In this document: positions 11,419-21,431 of the stretch, piece after piece
Numbering within the stretch: the first letter of the stretch is position 1
Layout: the number at the start of each line of letters is the position of its first letter
Source of the DNA: Hyaloscypha bicolor E
Lineage: Eukaryota; Ascomycota; Leotiomycetes; Helotiales; Hyaloscyphaceae
Assembly: GCF_002865645.1 (NCBI RefSeq)
Contig: NW_020194684.1
Coordinates: forward strand, 2,795,030-2,859,029
DNA: 64,000 nucleotides
Direction: 5' to 3'
Position numbers and translations under genes: made by a program
The notes under the pieces: generated by a model
Databases searched by the model: none
What the model saw: the letters and a program-made list of their open reading frames with translations, nothing else
Told to the model about the DNA's origin: nothing

Positions 11419-14400
11419 TATGGCGTCGCACTTGAGGTGATGTGAAGGGTGTTGACTTTGTCCTCGATTCCCCTAGATGCCCACCGCTCCGCTGCTTCTC
11501 TCTGTCCAATGTTGATTGTTGCCGTCGATTCTCCGTCCTGGAGCGCCTGGGTTGGGAGTGTTGGAGGTGAGGGAAGGTTGTTGAAAGAGCGTGAGGTCCC
11601 TGAGAGGGCTGTGTAGAGGTCGTCAAGTGGCGGATTGCGACGACTTCTCGCTTACGGGTTCAGGCGCAGCGTAAGAATAGAAAACTGCCCGTGGGAAGTC
11701 CGAACGGCAGGACTGAGGGTCAGCGTTGGCTATGAAGTGCTGTCTGTATATTATGAGAGTCGTCTCCAGCACGGGTGTAGGTAGTTAGGTAGGAGTGATG
11801 TGTGCGGGCGACGACGAGGTGACGGGTGTGGTGGTTCGGTTCGTAGGCAGGGACGGAGAGAGGGAGGGAGAGAAGCGTCGTGGCTTGCCTGCTCCGTCAG
11901 ACAAACTCTCGCGCCGACTAATGGTGGGCGAGGACGCGCACTGGTGTGGAGGGCCGACGGCCTTGTCACTTTTGGGTGCAGTGTCCAGCAGCGGAGACTT
12001 CTTTGCGTTTGCGGGCAGCGGGATTGCCTGCTGGGAAGGGGGGGAGGGGGTCGTCCTGGGATGAATGGGACTGGGGGGTTCCTCCGCTTCGCCTGGCTTG
12101 CCTGCTTGCCTGGCTTGTCCTGAACTGGCGAGCGACGCCGGGAGGAGCGAGCAGTGAGGAGCGAGGAGCGAGGATCGAGCAGCGTGGAGCACACACAGAC
12201 TGGACGGACAGTGGACGGGCTGGACAGACAGGCTGCAGCCTGCAGCAGCACAGCGCGCAGGCAGTGGAGCGGCCCCCGCGGCGAGATTGGTTGGATTGGG
12301 CTGTTGGTGGCCGGCTCGCTGCGCGTGGTTGGCTGGAGGTGGCCTGCTGGCGATTTCGTGCAGGCTTGGCAGGCGAGCGTCGTCAGCTCCCACAACCTCC
12401 TTGCCTCAGGAGCCAGGACCACCCCCCCGAAAAATGGGCCCCCTAAATAGACTTCCGGCTCAAACAGCCACTCCGGAGCCGTCGCTCTCTTGATTACTCT
12501 CCCGAATCAGCTGCGCGGCGAGTGGAACTTTCTTCTGGTCGGTGTTGCGCCTGTTGGCCCTGATGAGTGAGTGTTGACGTTGTCGACGTTGTCGACGTTC
12601 AACTCTGGATTCTGCTCGTTGCTTGGCACCTGGAAAGGGGGCAGTTTCGCCGGAAGTGGTTCTTGTATGACGGAGAAGAATAGTGCGGATGCTGTGCCCA
12701 ATGAAAATATCAGACGAAACAAGCTTGACTTTGATATCGCTGAACTCCCTTCTGGTATGAGGCCGAAGTAAACCGTTGATCCCAGTCGTCCACGTCGCAG
12801 CCTTGCGCCGTGAGCTCGAATTCCACCACACGTGATTTGAGGGGATGGGGTACAGGATTCTGTAACTTCACTGGTTTGAGGCGCAGAGGAGTCTCACTGG
12901 ATTTGAAGTGTGGACTGACGAAGCATACGCAGATCACAGTCTTTTTGTTTCCGGATATCAGCAGAGCCGTGATCCCTTAAAGTAATGCGCCGAGTCCGCT
13001 GTTCGCAAATGCCCATCCACCTTTCACTCTCTGTTTCGCCCCATAGGCAAAGAGTTTGATACGCAAGCAAGTAAAGAAACAGAGTTCATCTTACGCATTC
13101 TGGCCACCCGCGCAATCGTTGTCTTGCCTAGAAAGATTTTCGTCCAGCTTACCTGACCTTACCTTCGTCGTACGAGTATGTGTACGTGATCTTCGCCATC
13201 TCTTGGCATCTGTGGAACTGAGACATCGCCAACATGCTCCGCGGCTCCGCCATACAGCCAAAAGCCTTTCGCACCGCCCGCATTCACAAATTCACAATAG
13301 ATTAACCCATATCTCCCCGTCAGCGGAACCATAATATAACTCTCGGTCTTTTCCTCTCCCTCTTCATTAAAAATGTTGATTGCTCTCGACGATCCATTTT
13401 CCGCTTGGTCGAAGGACACGCGTCGATGTCTTGGCAAAGCTTAGCGCCGCCGCTAGCTTGCGTGGACCAGAACCCCTGGCTGCCTCGCTTACCTCCTGGA
13501 CTTTCCTCCCTACCGAAAAAGTACTGCAAAGCCAAAATTAAGCATCAGGCGAGAGACGAACATCAAACACCAAACGAAAAAGCTTGGTATTAATCTACCT
13601 GCAACAGGAAGCACTCTCCTCCGTAGCTGGGAATAAAGTTGGGAATCGTCTTGCCTTGAGTTAAGGTTGGCGTTTCGGCGGGGTGAGGTGGACGTTTCTT
13701 ACGAAAGCTGTGGCGAGTGGGCATCAACTGACCCTATCCCGGACTCCTGAACAAACTGACTGTTGAAAAATTTGGAGATGCCCTTACTAATCTAGTTACC
13801 TTTCACCGCCCCTCTCGCCAAACCACAACTTCTCTCTGTCCACCGTCCAGCAGACTTCGGCGGTAGAAAGTCCCCGTTGTGGCGTGAGTCCGTGGCGGCG
13901 TCACCAGTCCTCCGCATTTTAAGATTGAACAGGCCCATCTTCGTCACACCGTCACCTTGTTCGGCTTCAGGCGCGAGGTTAGGGCTCATCACGCCGAAGC
14001 AGCGATGAGCACAGTCTGGCACTTGCAAAGCAACTGAACTTCCACTTCCACTTCGACGTGCACTATCTGCTCCCCAACCACTGAAATCTCCATGATATCC
14101 ACTTACCTCCTCCCTCGGACTCTTCTCCGACTCCTCCCGAGCACAAATTGAATCCCTAGTCCCTAAGTCAATTGTGGCTTGTGAAAATATGGGTCTGGCT
14201 CAACCTCACTCCACATCCATTTTGAGTTTGAGCCTCATCATCCTCATTTCTTTCGAGATCCACTTCTACTTGCACACGTCGTCTTGACATCTTGACATCT
14301 TGCCGTCTCAAAGTCTCTCTCCCCCTCAGAGTATTCGTACCACAGGACCAACTTCGGCGCAATCACCACCGAACAATCCTCTTCTGTACAATAGATGATA

Positions 14401-15849
14401 GATCAGTTCAACCGGTAACATTGCTTACACGAACTTGACATCCGGTCGTGCACGACGCGCGTATATCTATCCCTTCGCTTCTCGCCGTGCTCTGTGCTCT
14501 GTGCCGCCCTAGGTGACAGCTCACCGACCTCACACCTTCCACATACTTTCTGCTAACCTTCGAGAACGCCTCGGCATGTATTTACCCGAATCAGGAAGGC
14601 CGATGCAGTGAGCCGATGGTGCGTAGGACTCAACCTTCACCGTAAAAGTAAGGAAGCGAATACTGGAGAAGATCCATTGAAGCGACAATAGGACTGTCTC
14701 CTTGAACTCCATAGAAGCTCGCCAAACTGCTAGTCCGGTCTCATGAAAGGGCAAAAATCAATATTCAGCGTCTGGCTGCTTCATTGTCCAATGGCTTCAA
14801 AAAGAGAATTCCCCCACTCGGGAGTCGTAATTTACAATGAAGCAGACTTTATTCGAACAAGCCAATGAAGAGAGGCTGTGGGGTGATAAACCTTCTTCTG
14901 GACTTCTTCCGCATCTGCACTTGTAAGAACTTGCTTCGACAGTGTTCTCGACCTCATCTCAGCCAAGTGGCTTGCTTGCACTTCAGTGCTCACCACACTT
15001 GTTGTGGCTTCCCACCTCCCTTCGCACACCTCACTCAACCCTTCGGATCCAGACCCTCAATATACACACCCCTTAATTGACTCGGATTCGCACTCGCACT
15101 CCTCCTCGTCCAGAAACCCAAATATCACGTGCACGCACCGAGCGCGAGCTCTCTGACGCGCGTCTGCCGCCTCCACGCCGGTATCCCAGGCCTAGGTACC
15201 CCTCCAGCTCATCACCGATAAACCTTCGGTCCATGTAAGACTAATGGTAATTTATGGTCGTCCCGAGGAAGTCCCGCTCTGCCGCCTGCAGCCCGCGACG
15301 CCAGTGAGGCAGACCCTGTCTCCCACTTTATGGGTCAACGTCGTGGAATAACAGAGACCGTATTTGCTGAGTATGTACTGTATGTATCTCTAGGCAACCC
15401 AATTTGACTTTATGGGGTGCGTACCTCTGTTCGAGATTCGTACTCGGCACTGTCTCGTACATCTCACACGTGATGTATTGGCCCTTGGCCATGAACGAGG
15501 AGCGAGGGAGATGTCGAGGCGAGAGAAAATGAACGATGAGGAATTGAATTGCGGCCTTCGGTACATGCCAGACAGCAGCTTGCTACCTCTCTCGTACAGC
15601 TCGCACGTGAGATGGTGGCTCTTCGTCAGTCATGCGTAAAAGATCCAGCGCGGCGTCAACGCAAGAGAATGAGCGGTGAAGCAGGAAAGCAAGGTACTTG
15701 ATGAAAGAATGCAGAACGTTGACATGAAGAAAAGCGGCCAACGGAACCGGCCTGCGTCAGTCTCTCATGCATTCATGTTACTCCCCATCGCCAACCACTC
15801 TTCACCAAACACTACATACAGCACCTTTCTTTACTCGAATCATCAGACT
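11419..15849. other. Gene-poor region with GC-rich and low-complexity DNA
   Basis: About 4.4 kb. The segment 11,640-12,450 is GC-rich with purine/pyrimidine asymmetry and GCTTGCCTGCTTGCCTGG-type slippage repeats. It is open in many frames on both strands at once, which marks low-complexity promoter DNA rather than genes; it is the upstream region of PNG1. In 12,460-13,440 there are several short minus-strand frames with protein-like fragments (one listed separately). From 13,600 to 15,849 I see no gene; 15,780-15,900 is pyrimidine-rich. Confidence 0.45.
13159..13437 (-). CDS. Possible hypothetical protein exon (92 codons)
   Basis: This minus-strand frame has a composition like a soluble protein, including RAINIFNEEGEEKTESYIMV and GRYGLIYCEFVNAGG. 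I do not recognise it. No clear partner exon was found, though other short minus-strand frames lie at 12,460-12,937 (one begins MFRLIFSLGTASALFFSV, signal-peptide-like). It may be an exon of an uncharacterised gene, or noise. Listed with low confidence because the neighbouring 3 kb otherwise has no gene. Confidence 0.15.
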   Translation of the reverse strand: MPRHRRVSFDQAENGSSRAINIFNEEGEEKTESYIMVPLTGRYGLIYCEFVNAGGAKGFWLYGGAAEHVGDVSVPQMPRDGEDHVHILVRRR

Positions 15850-18673
15850 TCACAACCCCACCTCTCTATCCCTCCATTCCTGCTCCCCCTCCCACCTCCC
15901 AGGCAACCCCGCCTCCCAAGCTGGCCGCTCCACAACCGCGACCTCGGGTCCCAGTCCCTCTTCGCCTTCGCCGATAAGAACAACACCCATAATCGGGCGA
16001 TATTTAAAGGTGTGCCAATCATGCGGTCGGGGTTCATAGCTACTGCCCCCTCCTTTTCCACGCTTGCCGCCATCTTTACTTCCTCTCCTCAATAAAGACA
16101 AGTCGGGTAGGTCAGGGGTGTTGGTGTCCGAGTCGACGTCCATAGAACCCTGGATGAGCTGGGAGTCCTCCTCGACTTCTTCGTGAATGACACGCTTCAT
16201 GGACCGGGAAATGCCCATCCCAAGTTGAGAATCGGGGATTGCGCCTCCCGCGCCAGAAGCCCGCTCTCTCCCCCCACTTCCGCCGCCATTGCCATTTCTC
16301 TTTCGCTTCTTACTGCCATTTACCACCACCCCTCTCTCTCCTCCGTTCTGAGAGGAAGAGGAAGGCAAGTCCCGCGAGAGATCAAACATCCATATCCACC
16401 CCACTGAATATAACCACACCCTCTCTCGTCCAAGACTTAAATCCCAAATGCATCCCCGGACAGTTTCTAGCGTCCTCTTAAACTCCTCCGGGAACACAGA
16501 GGTAGGGTTTCTCCTCGACCAATCAGACAAGCTTCCTTTCAGGACCTCGAACTCGTAGATTTGAGAGGTAGAGGTTATGACTAAGAGCCTAGCTTCACCG
16601 CCTGGTAAGGAGTGGGAGATAGGGTTTGGATTGTTTCTCGTAGAGTGTAATGCCACTGTGCCGTTCGGGAGTTTAGAGCTGGTGGCGGAGGGACGGAATG
16701 AGAGCACAACAGGTGCGGAGGGTAGCTTTGGGATGAGGGCGGCGGATGGGTTGCGTCTCCATGTTTGGCCGCATATCGTCTGCTTCTTGGCATTCCCTTC
16801 GTCTGGGTCGTCTGAGTCGGATTCTGACTCGCAAGAGGAGGAGGGAGAGGACGAAGGTGACGCGGCTTCCGAGAGGTTGCTAGGGAGGGCTTGAGAAAGG
16901 TCCTCCTGCCCGGTGAGGACGAACGTATCGATGTGCCCTGATATGTCACTCACCGCCAGGATCCTGCTGTCTGCTGAGAAAGCAAGTTGCGCTATTGTTC
17001 TGTCGTAGGTGCCGAGGCCGCCCAGGAGGATGTGTTTCTCTGTTTTCCGGTCGAGACGAGTAAGTTTGGTAGGTTTAGGGTGGAAGGTGGGTGATGACGC
17101 GGAGGAGGTGCCTGAGGTGAGGAGGCGAAGAAGGAGGATTTGGCTGTCAGGTCGGATTATGCAGAGCCATTTTCCGTTTGGAGAGAATTGGATGAGTCGT
17201 GCGCCTGAGCAGCAGGTGCTTGGGCCTGGGAGTTTGGAGACTCGTAGGATGTCTTCTTCTACTTTTGGTCGCAGTTGGAAGAGTTTGATTTCTGAGTTTG
17301 TGGATACGGCGAGGAGACTTCCTTCCGAGTTCAATGCTGCAGATGTGATGTTTGCTTCGCCTTTGATGAGGATCTTGGCGACTAGTTTTCGTCCTTGGGG
17401 TGGTTTATTCTCGATATCCTCGTCGTTGTCGGTGCAGTCGGGATCTTTTCTGATGTGCCAGATATGTATTTCTCGATCCCACCAATTCATCATCAATCCA
17501 TGCTTGGGAGCACTGCGGATCAAAGTATCCTGTGGAAGGAATGGCAATGAACGCTGGTTTTCAAATCCGTATTGTCCTAGTGGTACCACAGTGGGTGCAG
17601 CATCGGGACCTGTCGATGTCAGTAATGTTCGAAATTTCCAACAAGTCAATCTTACCTCCAGATACTATGACACTCAACCCACCTCCCTCGAAGCTCGCCA
17701 TAGTTTTCACATCATGAGTGTGAAATCTTCGATGCGCAACCTCTGCCCATCGACCTTTTCCTTTGCCTGCTGGCTTGTATACCACAGTCCTCCTGTCCAT
17801 ACCTCCGCTAAATATCGCTGACCCGTCAAAATTCGTGGCTAAACTCAATACATCCTGTTGATGTGACTTTATCCTCTGTCTCAACGTGTACAGCTTCCCA
17901 TCCCATATCTTGATCTCCCCAGTTGAGTCGCCAGAGACAATCGTACCATCCCGCAGAGCCTTCACAGACCAGACAATGATCTCTTTCGGCCCTCCTTTCG
18001 GTCCAGATCCCAGTGTCATATTCCTCACCGTTGACCCATTTCTGATGTCATATATTCGAATTGTGCTATCCGTACACCCTGCGACAACAATATTTCGATT
18101 CTGGAAGACAACGCTTATGACCTTGGCCTTTTTCGCTGAAGGTCGGACAAGAACCCGTTGTAATTGAAGGTCTTCGTCCTCCGTCGAGTATAACACCAAT
18201 GCGCCATCAGTACAACCTGCAATCAAGCGTTGCCCTACCCATTGGCCTGGATCCGCACCCTTCTCGCTCTTCGAAATAGGTGGCTGAGCAGCAATGCACC
18301 ATATCTCGCCATGGTTTCCGCTTGCCTGTCGCAGAGGTCGACCTTTTGCAAAATCCCACTCCGTGACAGTTGTAGTGTACCCAATGCTGAAAAGCCTCGA
18401 TTTCCCAATGAATATCTTGCCATCGACCTCCTCAGTCGGATCCTGAGTCCACACAAGCCCATCAATACTCCGATCTTTGCCTCCTCGGATTATTGTCTCC
18501 TGCAGCCATGCTCCACCCTGCGGATTCCATAATTCGATATCGCCGTTTGCGCGCCCAACTGCAAGCCTCGGAGGCGCAGCTTTTTGGTCCTTGGAGATGT
18601 GCGAGTGCGAAAATGCCAAGGCATTGATTGTCGAAGGCGGAAAGGGCACGAATCGACAGCGGTGGATGTCCAT
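15850..18673 (-). CDS. UTP4: U3 snoRNP / SSU-processome WD40 protein Utp4 (cirhin family)
   Basis: Exons 18,673-17,656 and 17,609-15,850, with a very short 46-nt GT-AG intron (ACTGAC branch site), give 925 residues. The start is placed at MDIHRCRFVPFPPSTINALAF; an in-frame ATG 117 nt upstream would add a poorly conserved leader. WD40 blades are visible along the N-terminal two thirds: LAVGRANGDIELWNP, IWCIAAQPP, VVAGCTDSTIRIYDIR, IVSGDSTGEIKIWD, AIFSGGMDRRTVVYKP, then after the intron WWDREIHIWHI, LAVSTNSEIKLFQL, ILAVSDISGHIDTFVL. Acidic Ser-rich (ESESDSDDPDEG) and basic (GSKKRKRNGNGGG) linkers follow, fitting a nucleolar protein. Utp4 belongs to the t-UTP (UTPA) subcomplex that starts 18S rRNA processing. 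The C-terminus is longer and more Gly/Ser-rich than in yeast, which is usual for filamentous fungi. The family call is strong; the gene is essential in yeast. Confidence 0.9.
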
Positions 18674-19072
18674 GGCGCTGGTGGAAACGATCAAGTTCTT
18701 CGAAAAAGTTCTTGAAGTTTTGAAGATAAACTGCCGGAAGTGGGTCAAGGCGGTGAGAGGATAAAATTGAGACATTTTGGATAAATTCACCTATTGAAGA
18801 GGAGGAAAGCGGGTCGTCATTCTAATAAAGCACACTAAAATTCTAAGTAGAAACCAAAGCTCATCTCTCAGCTCTCAAACATCAATCTCTTCCATCTGCA
18901 AGCAATCATTTTTCCTTTCTGCCTAGCATATGAGTCTTCAGGATGAAAACTTTCACATATCGAAATTTCCTCTGCTTAACAGGATTTCTCGAAGTCGAGT
19001 CCCATCGTCCTAACCAACTACGCGATACTCGAGTCAAGCTGCCCTTTCATTGCGTTCATCCCCTTCTACACA
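18674..19072. other. UTP4 upstream region
   Basis: No coding signal. The sequence contains a TCTCAAACATCAATCTCTTCC-type pyrimidine-rich stretch on the plus strand and is taken as the promoter of the minus-strand UTP4 gene, running into the MFS relic. Confidence 0.4.
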
Positions 19073-19380
19073 TTAGTTCAGAGAATGACTCGGGTTTCTA
19101 CCCGCCTCATTATTCTTATCCTTATGATCGAGTACATTAACCTTCTCCCGGATGGCTTCCAAAGTTGTGTCAAAAATGAAGAAATAGACGGCAAGACGCT
19201 TAACACCAAGCCACCCAACATACACCAGATAGTATTTCCAGCCCGCATGTTGCAAGTCAATGAGGCTCACAAAGCTATTGACAAAGAACGAGGCCTATCC
19301 AATAATCATCAACGGAACCAGTCCTTTTGACCGCATCGGATATGGCCGTATTCGTACTAAGTGGCCAATGACCTCAATTC
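19073..19380 (-). pseudogene. C-terminal relic of an MFS sugar transporter
   Basis: Read on the minus strand, the C-terminal end of a sugar-porter protein is recognisable: a degenerate EIWPYPMRSKG-like segment (one base lost, about 19,328-19,360), then ASFFVNSFVSLIDL and HAGWKYYLVYVGWL (last helices), then TTLEAIREKVNVLD, the usual position of the T(R)TLEE motif, with a stop at 19,073. In-frame stops and the lost base show it is not functional. Everything upstream of the last two helices is absent, because the DNA to the right is the beginning of another relic on the other strand. The family is inferred from the GWKYYxVYxxWL pattern, which is characteristic of fungal sugar transporters. Confidence 0.6.
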
Positions 19381-20480
19381 CAAAATGCTGAACAGTTCAG
19401 TTTACAAATTCATCTTACTCCGCCCATGAGCCTTTGTCAACTGCGGGTAATGCGATACTTCAACAACACTCCTCGACCAAAAACTCGCACCCCTCTTTGG
19501 ACTCATCCATAGCACTGCCGCGTCTCGGTCATTCCATTGGTGAAGAAGGCATAGCACAGGGCATCTGGCATCTCGGTGCTCTGCAAACCATTTCCAACTA
19601 CGCTTCCATGACTCCGGAACAAATCGTGGCAGGCTCAGCTGTGGGTCAGGTGTTCGACTGGCAGTTCAATATAGGAAGATCGAAGCAAAAGTGAAAAGAT
19701 TCTAGCCAGGATCGAAGCACTGAGCTATGAATTGAATTTATAGCCTTGACTCTTGACTCTCCCGTCTCTGAAAGAGGAAGGTGATGAGAGACAAGGACAG
19801 GTTTGGCGACGCGGGAAACGCCCACGATTCTCCTGCCTAGGAGTCCGCGTCCTATGCTCGCAGGGCGACAGGACTCTTGCTGCAGGAGATCTGACTTGGA
19901 CTGAAACTTTGGACCAGCTAACAAAATGCAAGGCGTTGCCAATTGTACTGAATGGGGCCCTGATTCACGAAGATGCCTATCTTACATCGAAGTACTCGCC
20001 GAGCTTGAAGGGACCTCTTTTTCGAGCGATCTTTGGGAATAAGTGCAGATGCTGCACCGCCAGCAGTGTGCACCCTATTGGAAACCGCAAATACGGAAGT
20101 AATTTTCCATCTGGAGGTCTACGTCGACAGTAGTATCATGTCAGGTACGGATGTGGTCAAGGATCTGTGTTTTTGTGCAAAAGCAGTGGGTGTTGGAAGA
20201 GTGGCCTTGTATGGGATCGGAGCTGGTGGAGTAAAGGGTGTCGAGAGAACATTTGAGTTGCACATTATGTCGCGCCTTGCTTACATTCGAATTATTACAA
20301 GCAGAGATTGAGATGTCTATGCGTCTTCTAGGAGTGGAGAAAATTGAGGGCCTCGGACCATAACATGTAAGTTCTTCATATACTTGTTTCTTAAGATTGC
20401 CTGGCTCTAAAACATGAATCCAGATCAATTCTCAAGCATTAGTAAGAGGTACTTTCGGTGGGACTAATATCTGGAGCAGA
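19381..20480 (+). pseudogene. Decayed FMN-dependent alpha-hydroxyacid (L-lactate-type) dehydrogenase
   Basis: Segments of one FMN-dependent alpha-hydroxyacid dehydrogenase follow each other through several frames: NSSVYKFILLRP, CDTSTTLL (19,450 area), GALQTISNYASMTPEQI (19,580 area), SEKILARIEALSYE and FIALTLDSPVS (19,690-19,770), KREGDER-like, LTWTETLDQLTK and LPIVLNGALIHEDAYL (19,890-19,985), [12 protein letters not shown], then [19 protein letters not shown] and [19 protein letters not shown] (20,105-20,245), and SMRLLGVEKIEGLGP (20,310-20,345). A GTAAGT...CAG intron then leads to INSQAL. The Lys of the FMN-binding LPIVLKG motif reads Asn (LPIVLNG), and the SNHGGR segment with the catalytic His/Arg is not readable. 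Several stops and frameshifts occur. The N-terminus is missing at the junction with the MFS relic. Intact relatives oxidise L-lactate or similar acids. Confidence 0.8.
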
Positions 20481-21061
20481 TCTGGAGCAGCTCTTGCTGA
20501 GATTGAGATCAAAGTTGTGGAGACTGTCAGCTGTTGGAAATGATTAATCTCTCCTCCGCCTCCTGATTCTTAAACGATTTTCTACTCTGAGTTAAATCTA
20601 ACACGATTTGAAGTTAAAGACCGTAGCTCGAAATGAATCATTTCAAGTTCAGCTTCAAAACCTCTTTCGCAAGTGAAAGAGCTCGCACTCGTGCTCGATT
20701 AACCCCGCAATGGGGGTGGCACAATCTCAAAGATAGGGGATTTCTTCTCGACTCCTCCCATCTTTCCAACACCACGCCACTGTAACCTCCCCTGAACTTC
20801 TTTGGAGAGCAGCCTCCGTTCTTGAGCATTGAGACACCCGCGAGCATCTATTCGGCAAGTTTCCCCGACGAAGGCAGTGGCGGTGCGTGGACTGGAAAGA
20901 GAACATTGATCGAACTATATCGCTGAGTATTTCTGGAGCATTGGCGTGTTTTCACATTGAGAAGTCTCTTGTAAAATTATCTATCCCGGTGGTTTGATTC
21001 TTCGTTCTGCAACTTGAAACTCCTCTCTTATTGTTCTCATCTACGCAAAATATCTTTGGGG
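20481..21061. other. Intergenic between two gene relics
   Basis: No coding signal was seen. It may hold the original promoter of the GH5 relic that follows (TCTACGCAAAATATC just before its ATG). Confidence 0.4.
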
Positions 21062-21151
21062 ATGCTGAAGGTTAAGAGCGATCAGATCATTGATGAAGCA
21101 GGGCAGCCTGTCATTCTGCCGGGCACATGTCTTGGGGGATGGCTGAAGTGA
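21062..21151 (+). pseudogene. N-terminal relic of a GH5 exo-beta-1,3-glucanase/glucosidase
   Basis: ATG at 21,062 opens 29 codons (MLKVKSDQIIDEAGQPVI, then LPGTCLGGWLK) and a stop. This is the signature start of a fungal family of GH5 glycosidases (M-L-K/R-V...IVDE.G.PVILRGTGLGGWM-N-M-E-N). The sequence after LGGW diverges at once into a stop and non-coding DNA, so only the first about 85 nt survive. About 90 bp further (21,169 on) the string CAGATCATTGATG and a TCACATGTCT...TTGGGG pattern recur, suggesting a local duplication at the break. The family call rests on this short but distinctive N-terminus. Confidence 0.55.
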
Positions 21152-21431
21152 CTCTGCTTTACTCTGCCAGATCATTGATGTCACATGTCTATTTGGGGCC
21201 CTGCCAATTTTTGATGGGTTTTGTTATTAATGCTATTTTCGCTGTATCTCTCAGACATGGGGACTTGCAAAATTTTTGGTGAGCTTTGTCACTCATATTT
21301 TTTCCCTCGCTCTATAGAGCCTGAGCAGTAGATGCAGAAGCAGAAGCAGAACGGGCATCTCTTGGGCTTACCATCAAGCACAACCTTACCGCTGGTGGCT
21401 GGTCTGCAGCGGAGGGCGAGATGCGGAGGAA
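21152..21431. other. Short intergenic stretch
   Basis: Contains the duplicated CAGATCATTGATG string near 21,169 and the 3' flank of the minus-strand gene that follows. No coding signal was seen; AGCAGTAGATGCAGAAGCAGAAGCAGAAC near 21,325-21,350 is a short CAGAAG repeat. Confidence 0.3.

Noticed and set aside
11751..12493. Many long overlapping frames on both strands in a GC-rich stretch
   Set aside because: They are open in several frames at once, Pro/Ser/Arg-rich and without motifs; this is what low-complexity GC-rich promoter DNA gives by chance.
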